Shown here one piece after another: positions 8,220-17,049 of a stretch of 64,000 nt of DNA. Positions within the stretch are counted from its first letter, which is position 1. Each line of letters begins with the position of its first letter. A program made the position numbers and the translations under genes. A model generated the notes under the pieces. It was not told the origin of the DNA, searched no databases, and saw nothing but the letters and a program-made list of their open reading frames with translations. This DNA is from Dysosmobacter welbionis (GTDB taxonomy: Bacteria; Bacillota; Clostridia; Oscillospirales; Oscillospiraceae): contig NZ_CP034413.3 of the NCBI RefSeq assembly GCF_005121165.3, positions 372,001 through 436,000 of the forward strand. Direction: 5' to 3'.

Positions 8220-8453
8220 TCAGTTCTTTTCCAGATAGAATCCCCATATGCAGTTGGAGAATTCTCCAGCGGCAAAGCGGTGGATCTGCCCGTCAATCTC
8301 CACCTGCCAGACCTCGAAGGTATGGTCTTGGTGATAGATCGGGTCTTTGACTTTTACTCGCTTGCCGGTGGTTTGCCAGTCGTAGTCAAAGATGTTCACA
8401 CCGAACAATTTGCATTGACCGTCCGGACCAAAGGTTTTATATTCCAAAGCCAT
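8220..8453 (-). CDS. Small hypothetical protein of the immunity array
   Basis: 77 aa from the ATG at 8453 (TGAGG six bases upstream); the in-frame ATG at 8465 lacks a site. Beta-rich, one domain, with LFGVNIFDYDWQTTGKRVKV and HTFEVWQVEIDGQIHRFAAG. No family recognised; no signal peptide or membrane segment. Follows the LRR/NTF2-like gene after eight bases. Confidence 0.55.
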   Translation of the reverse strand: MALEYKTFGPDGQCKLFGVNIFDYDWQTTGKRVKVKDPIYHQDHTFEVWQVEIDGQIHRFAAGEFSNCIWGFYLEKN

Positions 8454-8461
8454 GTGATGCC

Positions 8462-9421
8462 TCACAATTCCGAGCGCTGCCAGCCGTTCAGCCGCTCCTG
8501 CACCGCGTCGATCATCCAGCCCTCGCCCACACGCTTCATGAGGAAGCGGCGGTCAAAGCCGGTATTTTTCTCTCTGGTGTAGATGCAGAGCTTGTTCTTG
8601 GTGATCTGCTCCGCGTCAAGGAATTCTTCCCCTTTGTAGGTACCCTGGGCACTGTATGAGAGGCCCAGAGGCCGGTAGCCCGGGCGGGGCTTTTCGCTCA
8701 CATACTTTTCCCAGATTGCCAGCAGGCGGGGCACAGCCTGGGCATCTTCAAATCCAGCCTGCTCCATATACTGCTCCCACTCCGTCATCTCAGCAAAGAA
8801 AGCGGACAGCACCCTGCGGCATTCTTCCACCGCCTGCTTATCCAGCTGGACGGGATTTTTGGCCTTTTCCCGCTGGAGCTGGGAGAAGTGTTCCATCTGC
8901 TCCTTGGTGAATTGCATATGGGCCACCGGCTCGATGCGGTTGTTGCCAGCGATGGCCAGCAGGCCCTCATAGGTAACGGCGGTATGGTCGATCTGGATGT
9001 GGGAGAGCTTGGGGATGGAGGCCGCCTGGAGCAGACCGGCATCATCCAGCCCGGTGCGGTTGAGGGTGAGAAGGTCCAGCTTGCAGCCTTGCAAGGCGGG
9101 CAGGCCGCTGCCGTGGATGGCGGCGTTGCCGTCCAACAAAAGATAGCGCAGTTTGGGCATAGCGGAGAAAACAGGGAAACAGGCGTCGGTGAGGGCGCCG
9201 TCCTCCACGCCGAAATTGACCATGCTTTTGTGACCAGCAAAGGGGGCAAGCAGTTCATCGGTCACAGGACAGCCTTTTACATGAAAGCCAACCAGGGTGT
9301 ACCTGGCCAGCCGCTCCATGATCTCTGCGGTCAGCTCCGGGGTCTCAAATTTCTTTTCCCTATCCAGGGTCAGGACGCCGTTTTCCCAGTCCGCCGTCCG
9401 CGCCCGTTTTGGCCATTCCAT
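8462..9421 (-). CDS. Leucine-rich-repeat protein with NTF2-like C-terminal domain
   Basis: 319 aa. Residues 20-170 hold leucine-rich repeats (MPKLRYLLLDGNAAIHGSGL, LDLLTLNRTGLDDAGLLQAA, IPKLSHIQIDHTAVTYEGLL). Residues 195-319 look like an NTF2-fold domain: helix AVEECRRVLSAFFAEMTEWE, then RRFLMKRVGEGWMIDAVQER. NTF2-fold domains are a known class of immunity proteins, which supports a toxin-binding role. No secretion signal. AGGAAAA precedes the ATG. Confidence 0.6.
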   Translation of the reverse strand: MEWPKRARTADWENGVLTLDREKKFETPELTAEIMERLARYTLVGFHVKGCPVTDELLAPFAGHKSMVNFGVEDGALTDACFPVFSAMPKLRYLLLDGNAAIHGSGLPALQGCKLDLLTLNRTGLDDAGLLQAASIPKLSHIQIDHTAVTYEGLLAIAGNNRIEPVAHMQFTKEQMEHFSQLQREKAKNPVQLDKQAVEECRRVLSAFFAEMTEWEQYMEQAGFEDAQAVPRLLAIWEKYVSEKPRPGYRPLGLSYSAQGTYKGEEFLDAEQITKNKLCIYTREKNTGFDRRFLMKRVGEGWMIDAVQERLNGWQRSEL

Positions 9422-9435
9422 TACTGTTTTCCTCC

Positions 9436-10383
9436 TTACGCCTGCTCCTTGTAGCTGGCTTCAATGTCAATGAAGCGCACATACACGGCGCAGACTTCGC
9501 CCTTTGCATCATAGCCGAAGTAGACGGGATAGTAACCGTCACCCCAGCCAGAGGAGAAGATGGGCAGGTTGCAGTCCGTGTCCGGCACGGTCCAGTTGAG
9601 CCAGTCGCCGCAGTCCCCCTGATATTTGGGGTGGGCTTGGGCGTTTTCCTCCAGTAAGTCGCAGAACAGGTCGTTGTAGGGGTCGATGTCCGGGTCCTCC
9701 TCCAGCCGCTTGGCCCAGTATGTTTTGAAAGCCGCCTGGGTCTGGATGTCTGCAATACACCCCATTCCGGCATCTACGCCGAAACCGAAGTAGTCATCAT
9801 CTCCCAGTGCCGCGTCCAGATTCTCGTTGCCCACCATGCCCAGTTCATAGCGGACAGGCTTTTCCCGGCTGACCTCCACCTTGACGCAGGCGTAGCGGTC
9901 GCCGTATTTTTCACTGGGCACCACGCAGATCTTTACCGGGTAAGTCCCGGCGGGGATCGTTTGAAGGAACGGCAGAGTGTCCTCCAGCTCCACCAGCGGA
10001 TCACAGGCGAAGATTTGCCCGGTGGGGAAATGGACGGTGCCGATGTCCAGCACATCCACCGCCATATTCCCAATCACTTTTTCTGTAAAATGGGCCTCCA
10101 AGTCAACTTTGCAGGTCAGTTTATCCTTGATGGATTCGTATTTGTTCAGCCATTCGGTCGTAGGCATATCAGTTTCCTCCTGTTGATTCTGCTTCTTGAT
10201 GTACACACTCTTTGAGCCGTCCCAGTAGCAGTTCACACACCGGCCATCCTGAAAATGATGGTCACAATTCGGGTAGCCGTAGAGAATATGGGCACATTCC
10301 GGGCACAGCCCCATCATCTGTGAGGAGCCTTTGAAAAACAGGCTGCCGCACTCATCACAAAGGGCCAGTTCTTTTTCTGCCAT
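9436..10383 (-). CDS. Zinc-ribbon + DUF4241 fusion protein
   Basis: About 315 aa from the ATG at 10383. The first 60 residues hold four Cys pairs (CDEC, CPEC, CDHH, CVNC) typical of zinc ribbons. From residue 73 (ATG at 10167, with AGGAGG eight bases upstream) the protein matches DUF4241: VHFPTGQIFACDPL, VPSEKYGDRYACVKVEVS, and the closing GWGDGYYPVYFGYDAKGEV. DUF4241 is usually a complete protein, so a zinc-ribbon gene has run in frame into it with no stop between. Immunity function inferred from the array. Confidence 0.7.
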   Translation of the reverse strand: MAEKELALCDECGSLFFKGSSQMMGLCPECAHILYGYPNCDHHFQDGRCVNCYWDGSKSVYIKKQNQQEETDMPTTEWLNKYESIKDKLTCKVDLEAHFTEKVIGNMAVDVLDIGTVHFPTGQIFACDPLVELEDTLPFLQTIPAGTYPVKICVVPSEKYGDRYACVKVEVSREKPVRYELGMVGNENLDAALGDDDYFGFGVDAGMGCIADIQTQAAFKTYWAKRLEEDPDIDPYNDLFCDLLEENAQAHPKYQGDCGDWLNWTVPDTDCNLPIFSSGWGDGYYPVYFGYDAKGEVCAVYVRFIDIEASYKEQA

Positions 10384-10388
10384 AGGGC

Positions 10389-10715
10389 TCACCAGTCCCG
10401 TTCCCGGATGGCCTCCTCAGTGTCAATGGGGATGCCAAACCACTCCAGAATGTAGGCCACGGTTGCCGCAATACATTCCCGCGCCACCGTTTCGATCTCG
10501 CTGTCGTTCTCGTCAAATTCCTCCTGAAGATCGTTGATGCCGCAGACCGCCTCGTCCAGCGTTTCCTGCACCGCATCGGTGTCGGTTTCGCCGCTCTCCA
10601 ACAGGTCGATGACCTTCTGAAGCTCGTCCTTTACCTTGTTCACCAGAAAAGCAGGATAGTAATCGTCCTGATACATTTCGTCCAGCAGTTTGTAATTGGG
10701 GTCAAATGCTTTCAT
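10389..10715 (-). CDS. DUF5713 family protein
   Basis: 108 aa from the ATG at 10715, which has AAGGAGA eight bases upstream. Matches DUF5713: NYKLLDEMYQDDYYPAFLV near the start, a central helix with LQEEFDENDSEIETVARECI, and the terminal EEAIRERDW. All-helical cytoplasmic family of unknown activity, recurrent in immunity clusters. Confidence 0.8.
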   Translation of the reverse strand: MKAFDPNYKLLDEMYQDDYYPAFLVNKVKDELQKVIDLLESGETDTDAVQETLDEAVCGINDLQEEFDENDSEIETVARECIAATVAYILEWFGIPIDTEEAIRERDW

Positions 10716-10731
10716 CGTGATTTCTCCTTTC

Positions 10732-11277
10732 TCATTCAAACATCAAACCGTATGATTCAGTCAGGCTTCCATCGTCCTCGTGAAATATACACTGGTACAC
10801 AGGCTCACGCTGGGTTGCTTTGCGGAACCGCTCCAGAACCGGAGCCAGCGGCTCACCGGTAGGGATGCCGAGGGCATCAGACACCCGCCGTAAGCTGTCC
10901 ACATCCATATCTTCCAAGTTACAGTTGCGCTGTCTCTGCCCATACTCCTCCAGTGTTTTGGAATCCACATACTGCTTTGCGTCACAGCAGTCGTGCCAGC
11001 AGATACAGCTCACAAGCAGGGAAAAGAGATCATCCATGCTCTCAGCCAGACGGCCAGCCTCCCCTTCGCTGCTGTAATATCCAATGGAACCATCTTCCAA
11101 CAGGTGGTATTCTCCGCCGGAGCCATCTCTGGCAAAGGCCATGCCGGGCATTGAAAAGGTGCATCGGCCTTCCGCGTCATCCCGCGGGGACAACTCATCC
11201 AGCAGGAAGAAGTCAAACAGCGAATCAAATTCATCCGCCAAATCAGGGTTTTCGTGCAATATCTTCAAATAGTCCAT
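10732..11277 (-). CDS. SUKH-like immunity protein
   Basis: 181 aa. Resembles diverged SMI1/KNR4-type proteins: MPGMAFARDGSGGEYHLLED followed by IGYYSSEGEAGRLAESMDDL, then a long helical C-terminus with HDCCDAKQY. The first 35 residues are acidic. Assignment rests on the strand-turn-strand plus ESMDDLFSLL helix pattern, not on a strong motif. Gap of 16 bases to neighbours on both sides. Confidence 0.55.
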   Translation of the reverse strand: MDYLKILHENPDLADEFDSLFDFFLLDELSPRDDAEGRCTFSMPGMAFARDGSGGEYHLLEDGSIGYYSSEGEAGRLAESMDDLFSLLVSCICWHDCCDAKQYVDSKTLEEYGQRQRNCNLEDMDVDSLRRVSDALGIPTGEPLAPVLERFRKATQREPVYQCIFHEDDGSLTESYGLMFE

Positions 11278-11293
11278 AGCCGTTTTCCTCCGT

Positions 11294-12298
11294 TTACGGT
11301 TCTTGGGTCATTTCGTGCAGCCGTTCCAGCCACAGCGTTTCTTCGATCATCTCATCATTCTGGTAAAAATGGTCTTTGTCGCGGGCCAGATGATCAGCAA
11401 GTGGAGCCGCGTCCAGCGGGGTACATACCACAAAACTGTCCCGATCCGCCCCCTTGATCTCCCGGTTGAGGTAGTACACCCGCCTGGCATCGCGGGAATA
11501 CCAGTGCCCAAGCAGTTCCCAGGAAGTCAGCTCTGCTTTGGGAAGCTGTTTGCCGTAGGCATATATCCGCTTCTCATCTCTGGCAAAATAGGTATCGCCC
11601 AAGGAGCGGAAAGAGGACACCTCCGCGCCCTTGATGACCTTCACCTTGCCGTCTCCGTTGTGGAAGTAGACCTGCCGGCTGTCCTTTGCATATCCCTGGG
11701 GCGCACCCGAATCGTTCTGGCCGTTGTCCAACACCTGGAAAGCTGCCAGCTCTGCATCTGAGACTCTCCCGCTGGTGGTGTAGACGGCTGTTTTGTCCAT
11801 CGCGTAGGCATAGTTTAACACCCGAAACGATGCCGGGTCTGCTCCACGCAGGCGAATCCCGCCGAGAAAGCAGGCCGCAGAGGATTTGCCCCAGTAATGC
11901 CAGCAGCAGAAGTCTTTGGGCGCAACCTCCTTCAACAAGCCGTTTTCATATAGGCCAGAGAAATAGACGGCTCCATCCCGAAGGAAAAATTCGTTGTCCA
12001 CCGGCTCTGTGTTGGTGATTGGTTGCAGCGTTTCTTCCTGCTCGGCTGTGATGCTCAACTCGATATCATCGTCGCTGTAAATCAAGCAGAGCCCATGAGG
12101 AGCCTTTCTATCGAAATGCAGTTCAATGTCATGGTATTTGAGGATCAAAGGTTTCCCGTCGCTTCTCATGGTGGAAACGGCATCGGGATTCCCGAAGATT
12201 TCTATGACCTCATCCTGCGATATTCCGAATTTCAGCGGTGAAATGTCCCGAGGATTCTGCAATATTTGATTGCGCCAAATAGTAAAGTCCTGTTTCAT
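11294..12298 (-). CDS. DKNYY-repeat protein
   Basis: 334 aa. Residues 15-95 form a small domain (FGISQDEVIEIFGNPDAVST, then KYHDIELHFD) often seen in array proteins. Residues 130-320 carry tandem DKNYY units with the usual Tyr-x-Lys/Arg-Asp...Val-Tyr-Tyr rhythm: YAYAMDKTAVYTTSGRVSDA, YAKDSRQVYFHNGDGKVKVI, WYSRDARRVYYLNREIKGAD. DKNYY repeats probably form a beta scaffold. No signal peptide here. The start overlaps the SUKH-3 gene stop by four bases. Confidence 0.75.
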   Translation of the reverse strand: MKQDFTIWRNQILQNPRDISPLKFGISQDEVIEIFGNPDAVSTMRSDGKPLILKYHDIELHFDRKAPHGLCLIYSDDDIELSITAEQEETLQPITNTEPVDNEFFLRDGAVYFSGLYENGLLKEVAPKDFCCWHYWGKSSAACFLGGIRLRGADPASFRVLNYAYAMDKTAVYTTSGRVSDAELAAFQVLDNGQNDSGAPQGYAKDSRQVYFHNGDGKVKVIKGAEVSSFRSLGDTYFARDEKRIYAYGKQLPKAELTSWELLGHWYSRDARRVYYLNREIKGADRDSFVVCTPLDAAPLADHLARDKDHFYQNDEMIEETLWLERLHEMTQEP

Positions 12299-12849
12299 GG
12301 TTTTCCGTCCAGTGCCCCAACGGTTTTCATAGCGGCGGAATCAAATTTGCACTGCCGCAGTTCCCGTTCAATCAGGGCAAACACATCGGGGAAGCACTCG
12401 ATCTCGTCCTGATACTCATATTTCGCATACAGTTTCCCGTACTCCGAGATCCAGACCTCTGCCGGGTAGTAATAGCCGATGTGACCGATGGGCTGACACT
12501 TCTGACCGGCAGCCTGTTCGATTTCCGCCAGCTCACAGCCGGACATATCCCGGAAATAGGCTTCTTCCAAATGGTTTTTGATCCCGTTGACCAGGTAAGG
12601 GAACAAAGCAAACTCAAAGTCCGCCGCCCAGTTCAGCTTTTTCTGCGCCAGGTACCACTCGCAGCACAGGCCGAAATATTTGCGATAAAACCGCTGGGTG
12701 GTCTTCATCATCGGGACGCCATGATCGGCGTAATACTTCTCCGCAATGGAGATGTCCACTTTTCGCCCTTCCTGCCATCCGGCGTACTCCATCAGCTGCT
12801 TGACCTTGCTTTTGAGATCGCCGGAAATGGGGATGCGTTCTTTCGTCAC
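12295..12849 (-). CDS. SUKH-3 family immunity protein
   Basis: About 184 aa. Start taken at the GTG at 12849, eight bases after GGAGG; the ATG at 12864, which overlaps the upstream stop, lacks a site. SUKH-3 features: AGWQEGRKVDISIAEKYYAD near the N-terminus, and later QPIGHIGYYYPAEVWISEYGKLY. SUKH-3 proteins bind and block intracellular toxins. The partner is not encoded nearby. Confidence 0.75.
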   Translation of the reverse strand: MTKERIPISGDLKSKVKQLMEYAGWQEGRKVDISIAEKYYADHGVPMMKTTQRFYRKYFGLCCEWYLAQKKLNWAADFEFALFPYLVNGIKNHLEEAYFRDMSGCELAEIEQAAGQKCQPIGHIGYYYPAEVWISEYGKLYAKYEYQDEIECFPDVFALIERELRQCKFDSAAMKTVGALDGKP

Positions 12850-12863
12850 GGTGGTCACCTCCA

Positions 12864-13406
12864 TTATTTCTCAAGTGGATAATACCAATCCTCCGGGCCA
12901 TTGTAACTGACCTCAAATGCTTCTGTATCAACATTCAGTTCTGATTTGGCTGTTCGATAAGCTACAGCGGCGACCTGTTTCAGAATGGGGGTAGCCTCCT
13001 CCCAGTAGACGCATGATGCTTCATCTTCCAACTCAGAATCTTCGTCTTCCTGTTCCTCCTCAAAATTCAAAGAAAAGGATTCATTTTGAATCTCTGCGTA
13101 GAATGGAAGTTCAAAGTCCGCAGGATTGGTAATCCGGATCTCTCCAGTGGGAGCATACATCTCGGCCATACTCAGATTGCCGGCCTGAAGATATTTCTGG
13201 TATTGCTCTGCTTCGTTCTTGAGATACCGTTCCGAGGAGGCCCGGCTGTCAAAGTGGACGGCGCTTACCCCAGAGGCAAAGTCCGTTGTCAGGCTTATAG
13301 TGAACACCGTGTAATCCGGATGCTCCGCTTTCAGCTTTTTGATGGCGGTATTCACAAGGGACAGCATTTCTTCCTGGTAAAGGGCCGCGTTAAAATTCGT
13401 GTCCAT
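12864..13406 (-). CDS. DUF4303-like protein
   Basis: 180 aa from the ATG at 13406 (GGGAG upstream); the ATG at 13433 is less likely. N-terminal helix EEMLSLVNTAIKKLKAEHPD, then a strand with a Ser/Thr-rich turn (FTISLTTDFASGVSAVHFDS), an acidic linker, and a C-terminal YWEEATPILKQVAAVAYRTA helix. This order fits DUF4303-type array proteins, but the match is by pattern only. Confidence 0.5.
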   Translation of the reverse strand: MDTNFNAALYQEEMLSLVNTAIKKLKAEHPDYTVFTISLTTDFASGVSAVHFDSRASSERYLKNEAEQYQKYLQAGNLSMAEMYAPTGEIRITNPADFELPFYAEIQNESFSLNFEEEQEDEDSELEDEASCVYWEEATPILKQVAAVAYRTAKSELNVDTEAFEVSYNGPEDWYYPLEK

Positions 13407-13429
13407 GATTGTGTTCTCCCATCCTTCTG

Positions 13430-14065
13430 TCAAAGTTCATTCGGATACCCGATCTTATCCAGGCCCGCCTTGATTTCTTCCCATTCATTGCGCTTAGGGT
13501 TCAACGCAATGACCAGTTCTTTTGTCACCGGAACCCCATCAGCAAGCTGGCGCACAGTCTCCAAAGGCAGGTCTGCTGGGTAAAACCACTTTCCATACTC
13601 CACATAGGTCTGTGGATCGCCATCGATCAGGGGAAGCAGGTCTTTGGATGCGTCCTCGCCGTCCATGGGATTGCAGTACCAGGTGATGCCGTCTTCCGTC
13701 CAGACGCAGAAGGTACTTTTCATCTTTTTGACTTCACGGCTGCCCATGAGCTTTTGCAACGCAGGGGGCATCCCATCCGTCAGGTCTTCTATTCGGGGAA
13801 GTTTTTTCTCCCAGTCGTAGAGTTCGGAATCCACACCGTTGATTACACAGCCTTCCGGCGCAAACATGACGATCATGCTCTGGTCACTGCCATCAGTGGC
13901 AAAGAATGCCTCTTTGCCTTTTCGCCATGCGGGGTTGTATGTATAGTGGCGGATGAAGCTCCATTCCTCCTCCACCATGATGATGTCCAGAGCTGCCAGC
14001 CCTTTGCAGAAGTTTTTCAGGCGCTCCGCATTGGGAAGGCCAGATAAATCTTTTGTGGAAATCAT
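13430..14065 (-). CDS. Hypothetical protein of the immunity array
   Basis: 211 aa, no family recognised. Mixed alpha/beta with FCKGLAALDIIMVEEEWSF, a strand block with FAPEGCVINGVDSELYDWEK, and a DDG-rich middle (WTEDGITWYCNPMDGE). No membrane segment or catalytic motif seen. Lies 23 bases after the preceding gene and is followed by the DUF4303-like gene after 23 bases. Confidence 0.55.
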   Translation of the reverse strand: MISTKDLSGLPNAERLKNFCKGLAALDIIMVEEEWSFIRHYTYNPAWRKGKEAFFATDGSDQSMIVMFAPEGCVINGVDSELYDWEKKLPRIEDLTDGMPPALQKLMGSREVKKMKSTFCVWTEDGITWYCNPMDGEDASKDLLPLIDGDPQTYVEYGKWFYPADLPLETVRQLADGVPVTKELVIALNPKRNEWEEIKAGLDKIGYPNEL

Positions 14066-14087
14066 GTGGTTATCCTCCTGTCTTTCC

Positions 14088-14687
14088 TCACCACAGCCGG
14101 TCGATCTTGGTATATATCTTACTGGGTTCTCTGTCCGTAAAACTGGTCAATGAGTCAGTGAGTTCTGTAAGCGGCATCACATTCAAAATATCCAGTGCAT
14201 AATACCAGATCCCGGTGTCCCAGTCCCGGAACCGCCCATTGCAGACAGCTCGACCATAATCACCAGGAATCAAATCCAGTGCTAACTCATTGAGGGGCTG
14301 TTTTTGCCCTGTCTTATCGTAGGTATATCGCTCCGGCATCGCACCAATATGCCAATCATAGCGGTAATGCACCTGGATTCCAGACTCCTGCTGAATCAGT
14401 TCAAAAGGGTGAAGCCGCATTGTGCCATTAGGCTTCCATTCCATCAGCCTGCGACAGTCCCGATCAATCCGAAATCCATCGGGCCTCTGTACGATAGATG
14501 CAAAGTGAGTAGGCAGGCCAAAGGAATAGTAAGAGAAGAAGTCTTTCGGCAGCCGCATCGCTCTGGGATACTGGTTCCGTTGTGCGGCGGCGTTTCCGCC
14601 CCGACAGTCTTTATACCATTGCAGGCGGATCTGCTGAACCAGAAGTGTGGGCAGATATTTTTCTCTTTTTCGTTCCTCAGCTTTCAT
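14088..14687 (-). CDS. Hypothetical protein of the immunity array
   Basis: 199 aa, not recognised. A basic N-terminus (KAEERKREKYL) is followed by an alpha/beta body with aromatic strands (GIQVHYRYDWHIGAMPERYT, WDTGIWYYALDILNVMPLTE). Overlaps the end of the upstream gene by eleven bases, suggesting translational coupling. No signal for secretion. Confidence 0.55.
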   Translation of the reverse strand: MKAEERKREKYLPTLLVQQIRLQWYKDCRGGNAAAQRNQYPRAMRLPKDFFSYYSFGLPTHFASIVQRPDGFRIDRDCRRLMEWKPNGTMRLHPFELIQQESGIQVHYRYDWHIGAMPERYTYDKTGQKQPLNELALDLIPGDYGRAVCNGRFRDWDTGIWYYALDILNVMPLTELTDSLTSFTDREPSKIYTKIDRLW

Positions 14688-15180
14688 GAGTAATACAGAA
14701 AATCTCCTGGTTCAAATCAAAGTAGATCACCATCAGCTCGTCGGTGATCTCCGGGTTGAAGGACAGATCCATAATGAAAACTTGCTGATCCATCTCGTCA
14801 TCCACCAGGCTGCCAAACCGCTTGAGCCGCAAAAAGTCCACCATCTCAGTAAAGGACAGCTTGGATGGGTCGGTTCCCGGAAAAAGATCAGCCGCAATAT
14901 CCGGGCCTACATCGTCCCGGTGGAACTCCATGAAAAATGTCACAACGCTATGGTAGCGGCTGTCCTCGTCCGCCAGCGCCGCTTTGATGGCGGCTTTGGC
15001 CTTCTCCGCCAATTTCTCCGCCTCATCCAGCATTTCTCCCACCGCATCCATGGCGGTAGGATCAGCTGTCAGTTCTTTCTCTACATCGAAGAGAAAGGGC
15101 AGTCCCGATTCATCGGGAAAGGTGAAGATTTCCTCGCCAGGGGTATATGTAAAATCAATGCGTTTACAATTCAGTTTCAT
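14677..15180 (-). CDS. DUF2004-like protein
   Basis: 167 aa. Central helix MLDEAEKLAEKAKAAIKAAL, then SVVTFFMEFHRDDV, a FRLKRFG-type strand and a final VIYFDLNQEIFCIT strand. This resembles DUF2004/immunity proteins in layout, where a strand with an aspartate recurs near the C-terminus, but key residues cannot be confirmed by eye. Preceded by AGGAGG nine bases before the ATG. Confidence 0.45.
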   Translation of the reverse strand: MKLNCKRIDFTYTPGEEIFTFPDESGLPFLFDVEKELTADPTAMDAVGEMLDEAEKLAEKAKAAIKAALADEDSRYHSVVTFFMEFHRDDVGPDIAADLFPGTDPSKLSFTEMVDFLRLKRFGSLVDDEMDQQVFIMDLSFNPEITDELMVIYFDLNQEIFCITHES

Positions 15181-15192
15181 AGATACACCTCC

Positions 15193-15555
15193 TCATTGGT
15201 TTTCCAGATGGGGTAATGGGATTGGTGAATAGACCACTGTATCTCCGTCATTATCCATCTTGAGAATGATAGCAAATTCCGCTGTATTGCTGTCCTGTCC
15301 CTTTGGGAGAGGAAAGATCATTGGGGGGCAACGCAGGGCAGCATGGTTCGTGGTATTATTCCAATCTTCCATGGCAGCAGATAAAATGACATCAATGTGT
15401 GCCAATACCTTCTCAATGGAACCCGCTGAGATGTTGTAAAAAGTGGGGTTTTTATGATACTGCTCTGTGATGAAGTTTTTATAGGTTTGCACTGGCATAA
15501 AGCAAAATTCCCAATCAAGGGGATACAACCCAAGCCAATACTCATACAGTTTCAT
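15193..15555 (-). CDS. Hypothetical protein of the immunity array
   Basis: 120 aa from the ATG at 15555; a longer frame to 15576 overlaps the DUF2262 stop. Aromatic N-terminus (KLYEYWLGLYPLDWEF), a helix AHIDVILSAAMEDWNNTTNH and a C-terminal strand pair AEFAIILKMDNDGDTVVYS. No family recognised. Confidence 0.55.
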   Translation of the reverse strand: MKLYEYWLGLYPLDWEFCFMPVQTYKNFITEQYHKNPTFYNISAGSIEKVLAHIDVILSAAMEDWNNTTNHAALRCPPMIFPLPKGQDSNTAEFAIILKMDNDGDTVVYSPIPLPHLENQ

Positions 15556-15565
15556 AGGCGTATCC

Positions 15566-16405
15566 TTACCCCTCAATGTTGGTAGCTTTGAGGCCCTTTT
15601 TCAAGGAACCGTAGACCGTTACCGCATGGTCGGTGAACATCTCGTCGCAGTCAAACCAGGCGGTGAAGCTGCCGCCGGAGGTGACGGACAGGCTCGTCAT
15701 GCTGATCCGCCGGGCCAGTTCTTCCTCTGTGATGGGGTCTGTTTCCGGATCGCGGGGGTTTTCCTCATCCTGGGAAAGCCAGTTGTTAGCCAGCTCGGTC
15801 AGGTTCTTTGCCGCAAGCTCCCGCATGGCTTTGTCCCAGGTTTCACAGTCGGCCAGCAGCTTCTTGGCGGCACTGCGGGCGCGGGTCCAGGAGGGCTTGC
15901 TTTCAGCATTGACCTCCAGAGAAAGGAGCACATCCTTTCCGCACCACTGGATTTCGCCCTCGAAGGTATCATAGTCCTTGTCCAGCTTCAGCTCACCCAG
16001 CACCTGGTCCTGGATCACCACCGGCTTGTGGTACTCGTCCAGAACGGCTTGAAGTTCCGGACAGTCCTCGTGGGCCTTGACCACCTGGGAGATACACCAG
16101 GGCCATGCCACCAGATCTTTTGCCCATTCCTCTTTCATCCGGCGGATCTTCAGGCGGCAGATCTGCTCGTTTTGAAAGCGTTCCCAGCCCTTTTCGCTGT
16201 TACGCTCCTCATCGGTGACCGGCCACTCCAGCCGCTCCTCTTTGGTGCTGACCTTGCCGGTGTCACAAAATACCACGCCCAGCGTCACAACGGTCATTTC
16301 CCAAAAGTTTCCTTTCCAGTTATATCCGCCTCCAATGCAGCGATTGATCAGAGCGACCACTTCCTGCTCCTCGGGCTCGTACATCTCATAAAATTCTTCA
16401 AACAT
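15566..16405 (-). CDS. DUF2262 family protein (copy 1)
   Basis: 279 aa. The C-terminal half matches DUF2262: helix SWTRARSAAKKLLADCETWD, a long helix ending NWLSQDEENPRD, then FTAWFDCDEMFTDHAVTVYG and LKKGLKATNIEG. The N-terminal part (GKVSTKEERLEWPVTDEERN) aligns by eye with the second copy at 22460-23302, including the ITEEEFARRI-type segment. Cytoplasmic family of unknown biochemistry that recurs in immunity clusters. Two diverged copies seven kilobases apart suggest different target toxins. Confidence 0.8.
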   Translation of the reverse strand: MFEEFYEMYEPEEQEVVALINRCIGGGYNWKGNFWEMTVVTLGVVFCDTGKVSTKEERLEWPVTDEERNSEKGWERFQNEQICRLKIRRMKEEWAKDLVAWPWCISQVVKAHEDCPELQAVLDEYHKPVVIQDQVLGELKLDKDYDTFEGEIQWCGKDVLLSLEVNAESKPSWTRARSAAKKLLADCETWDKAMRELAAKNLTELANNWLSQDEENPRDPETDPITEEELARRISMTSLSVTSGGSFTAWFDCDEMFTDHAVTVYGSLKKGLKATNIEG

Positions 16406-16417
16406 AGATCATTCTCC

Positions 16418-17038
16418 TTATCCCGCCGTTTGATTGCGGTATTCCTTCTCCAGTTGGGTGTACCACCGTTTCAGCATGGTTTCCAGACTGGTCTTTCCGT
16501 TGCGATCTGTAAAAACAAGAAACTTCTGCATCAGTCTGGGGAATAGATATTTGCCCGCTTTTGTCAGATCCTGATTGAGATAGACCATCCGAAGGATACG
16601 GCCCTGCCGATCCAGAGGGTTCTTTTTCAGCAGTTCCTTTTCAAAGCAGAAGCGCAGAAACACCACATTCTCGTCGTAGAAGTCCTCCACCACAGCCGCG
16701 CCAATGCTGGTGTATGTGATGTCGTACACCAACCGGCTCCAGTCAAATTTCTCGGCATAGAGTAGTTTCAGCGCCTTTGACCAGTGTTCCTCCGGGATCA
16801 CCAGCATCCTGTGCTGGGCGGTACTGGAGTAGCCACGGTAGACGGGTTCCGGGTGTCCCAGCAGTTCGCTCACACTGTCGGCATAGACGAAGCACAACTC
16901 CTCGTCGAACAGGCCGCCGATAAAGTTACCATTGCAGTACAGCATATAGTTTTTGGACTTGGCCGGAGAGTAAGAGAGGTTGTATTCCTGGGAGTCCAGG
17001 ATTTTATGTACTTTGTTCAAAAAATCTATTGATGTCAT
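16418..17038 (-). CDS. Hypothetical protein with TfoX-N-like segment
   Basis: 206 aa. Residues 25-75 (MLYCNGNFIGGLFDEELCFV, then ADSVSELLGHPEPVYRGYSS) resemble the strand-Gly-Gly-Leu-Phe core of TfoX N-terminal-like domains. The C-terminal 110 residues are helical and not recognised (LLKKNPLDRQGRILRMVYLN). Function unknown; not expected to act in competence here. Confidence 0.5.
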   Translation of the reverse strand: MTSIDFLNKVHKILDSQEYNLSYSPAKSKNYMLYCNGNFIGGLFDEELCFVYADSVSELLGHPEPVYRGYSSTAQHRMLVIPEEHWSKALKLLYAEKFDWSRLVYDITYTSIGAAVVEDFYDENVVFLRFCFEKELLKKNPLDRQGRILRMVYLNQDLTKAGKYLFPRLMQKFLVFTDRNGKTSLETMLKRWYTQLEKEYRNQTAG

Positions 17039-17049
17039 CGGTTTGCTCC

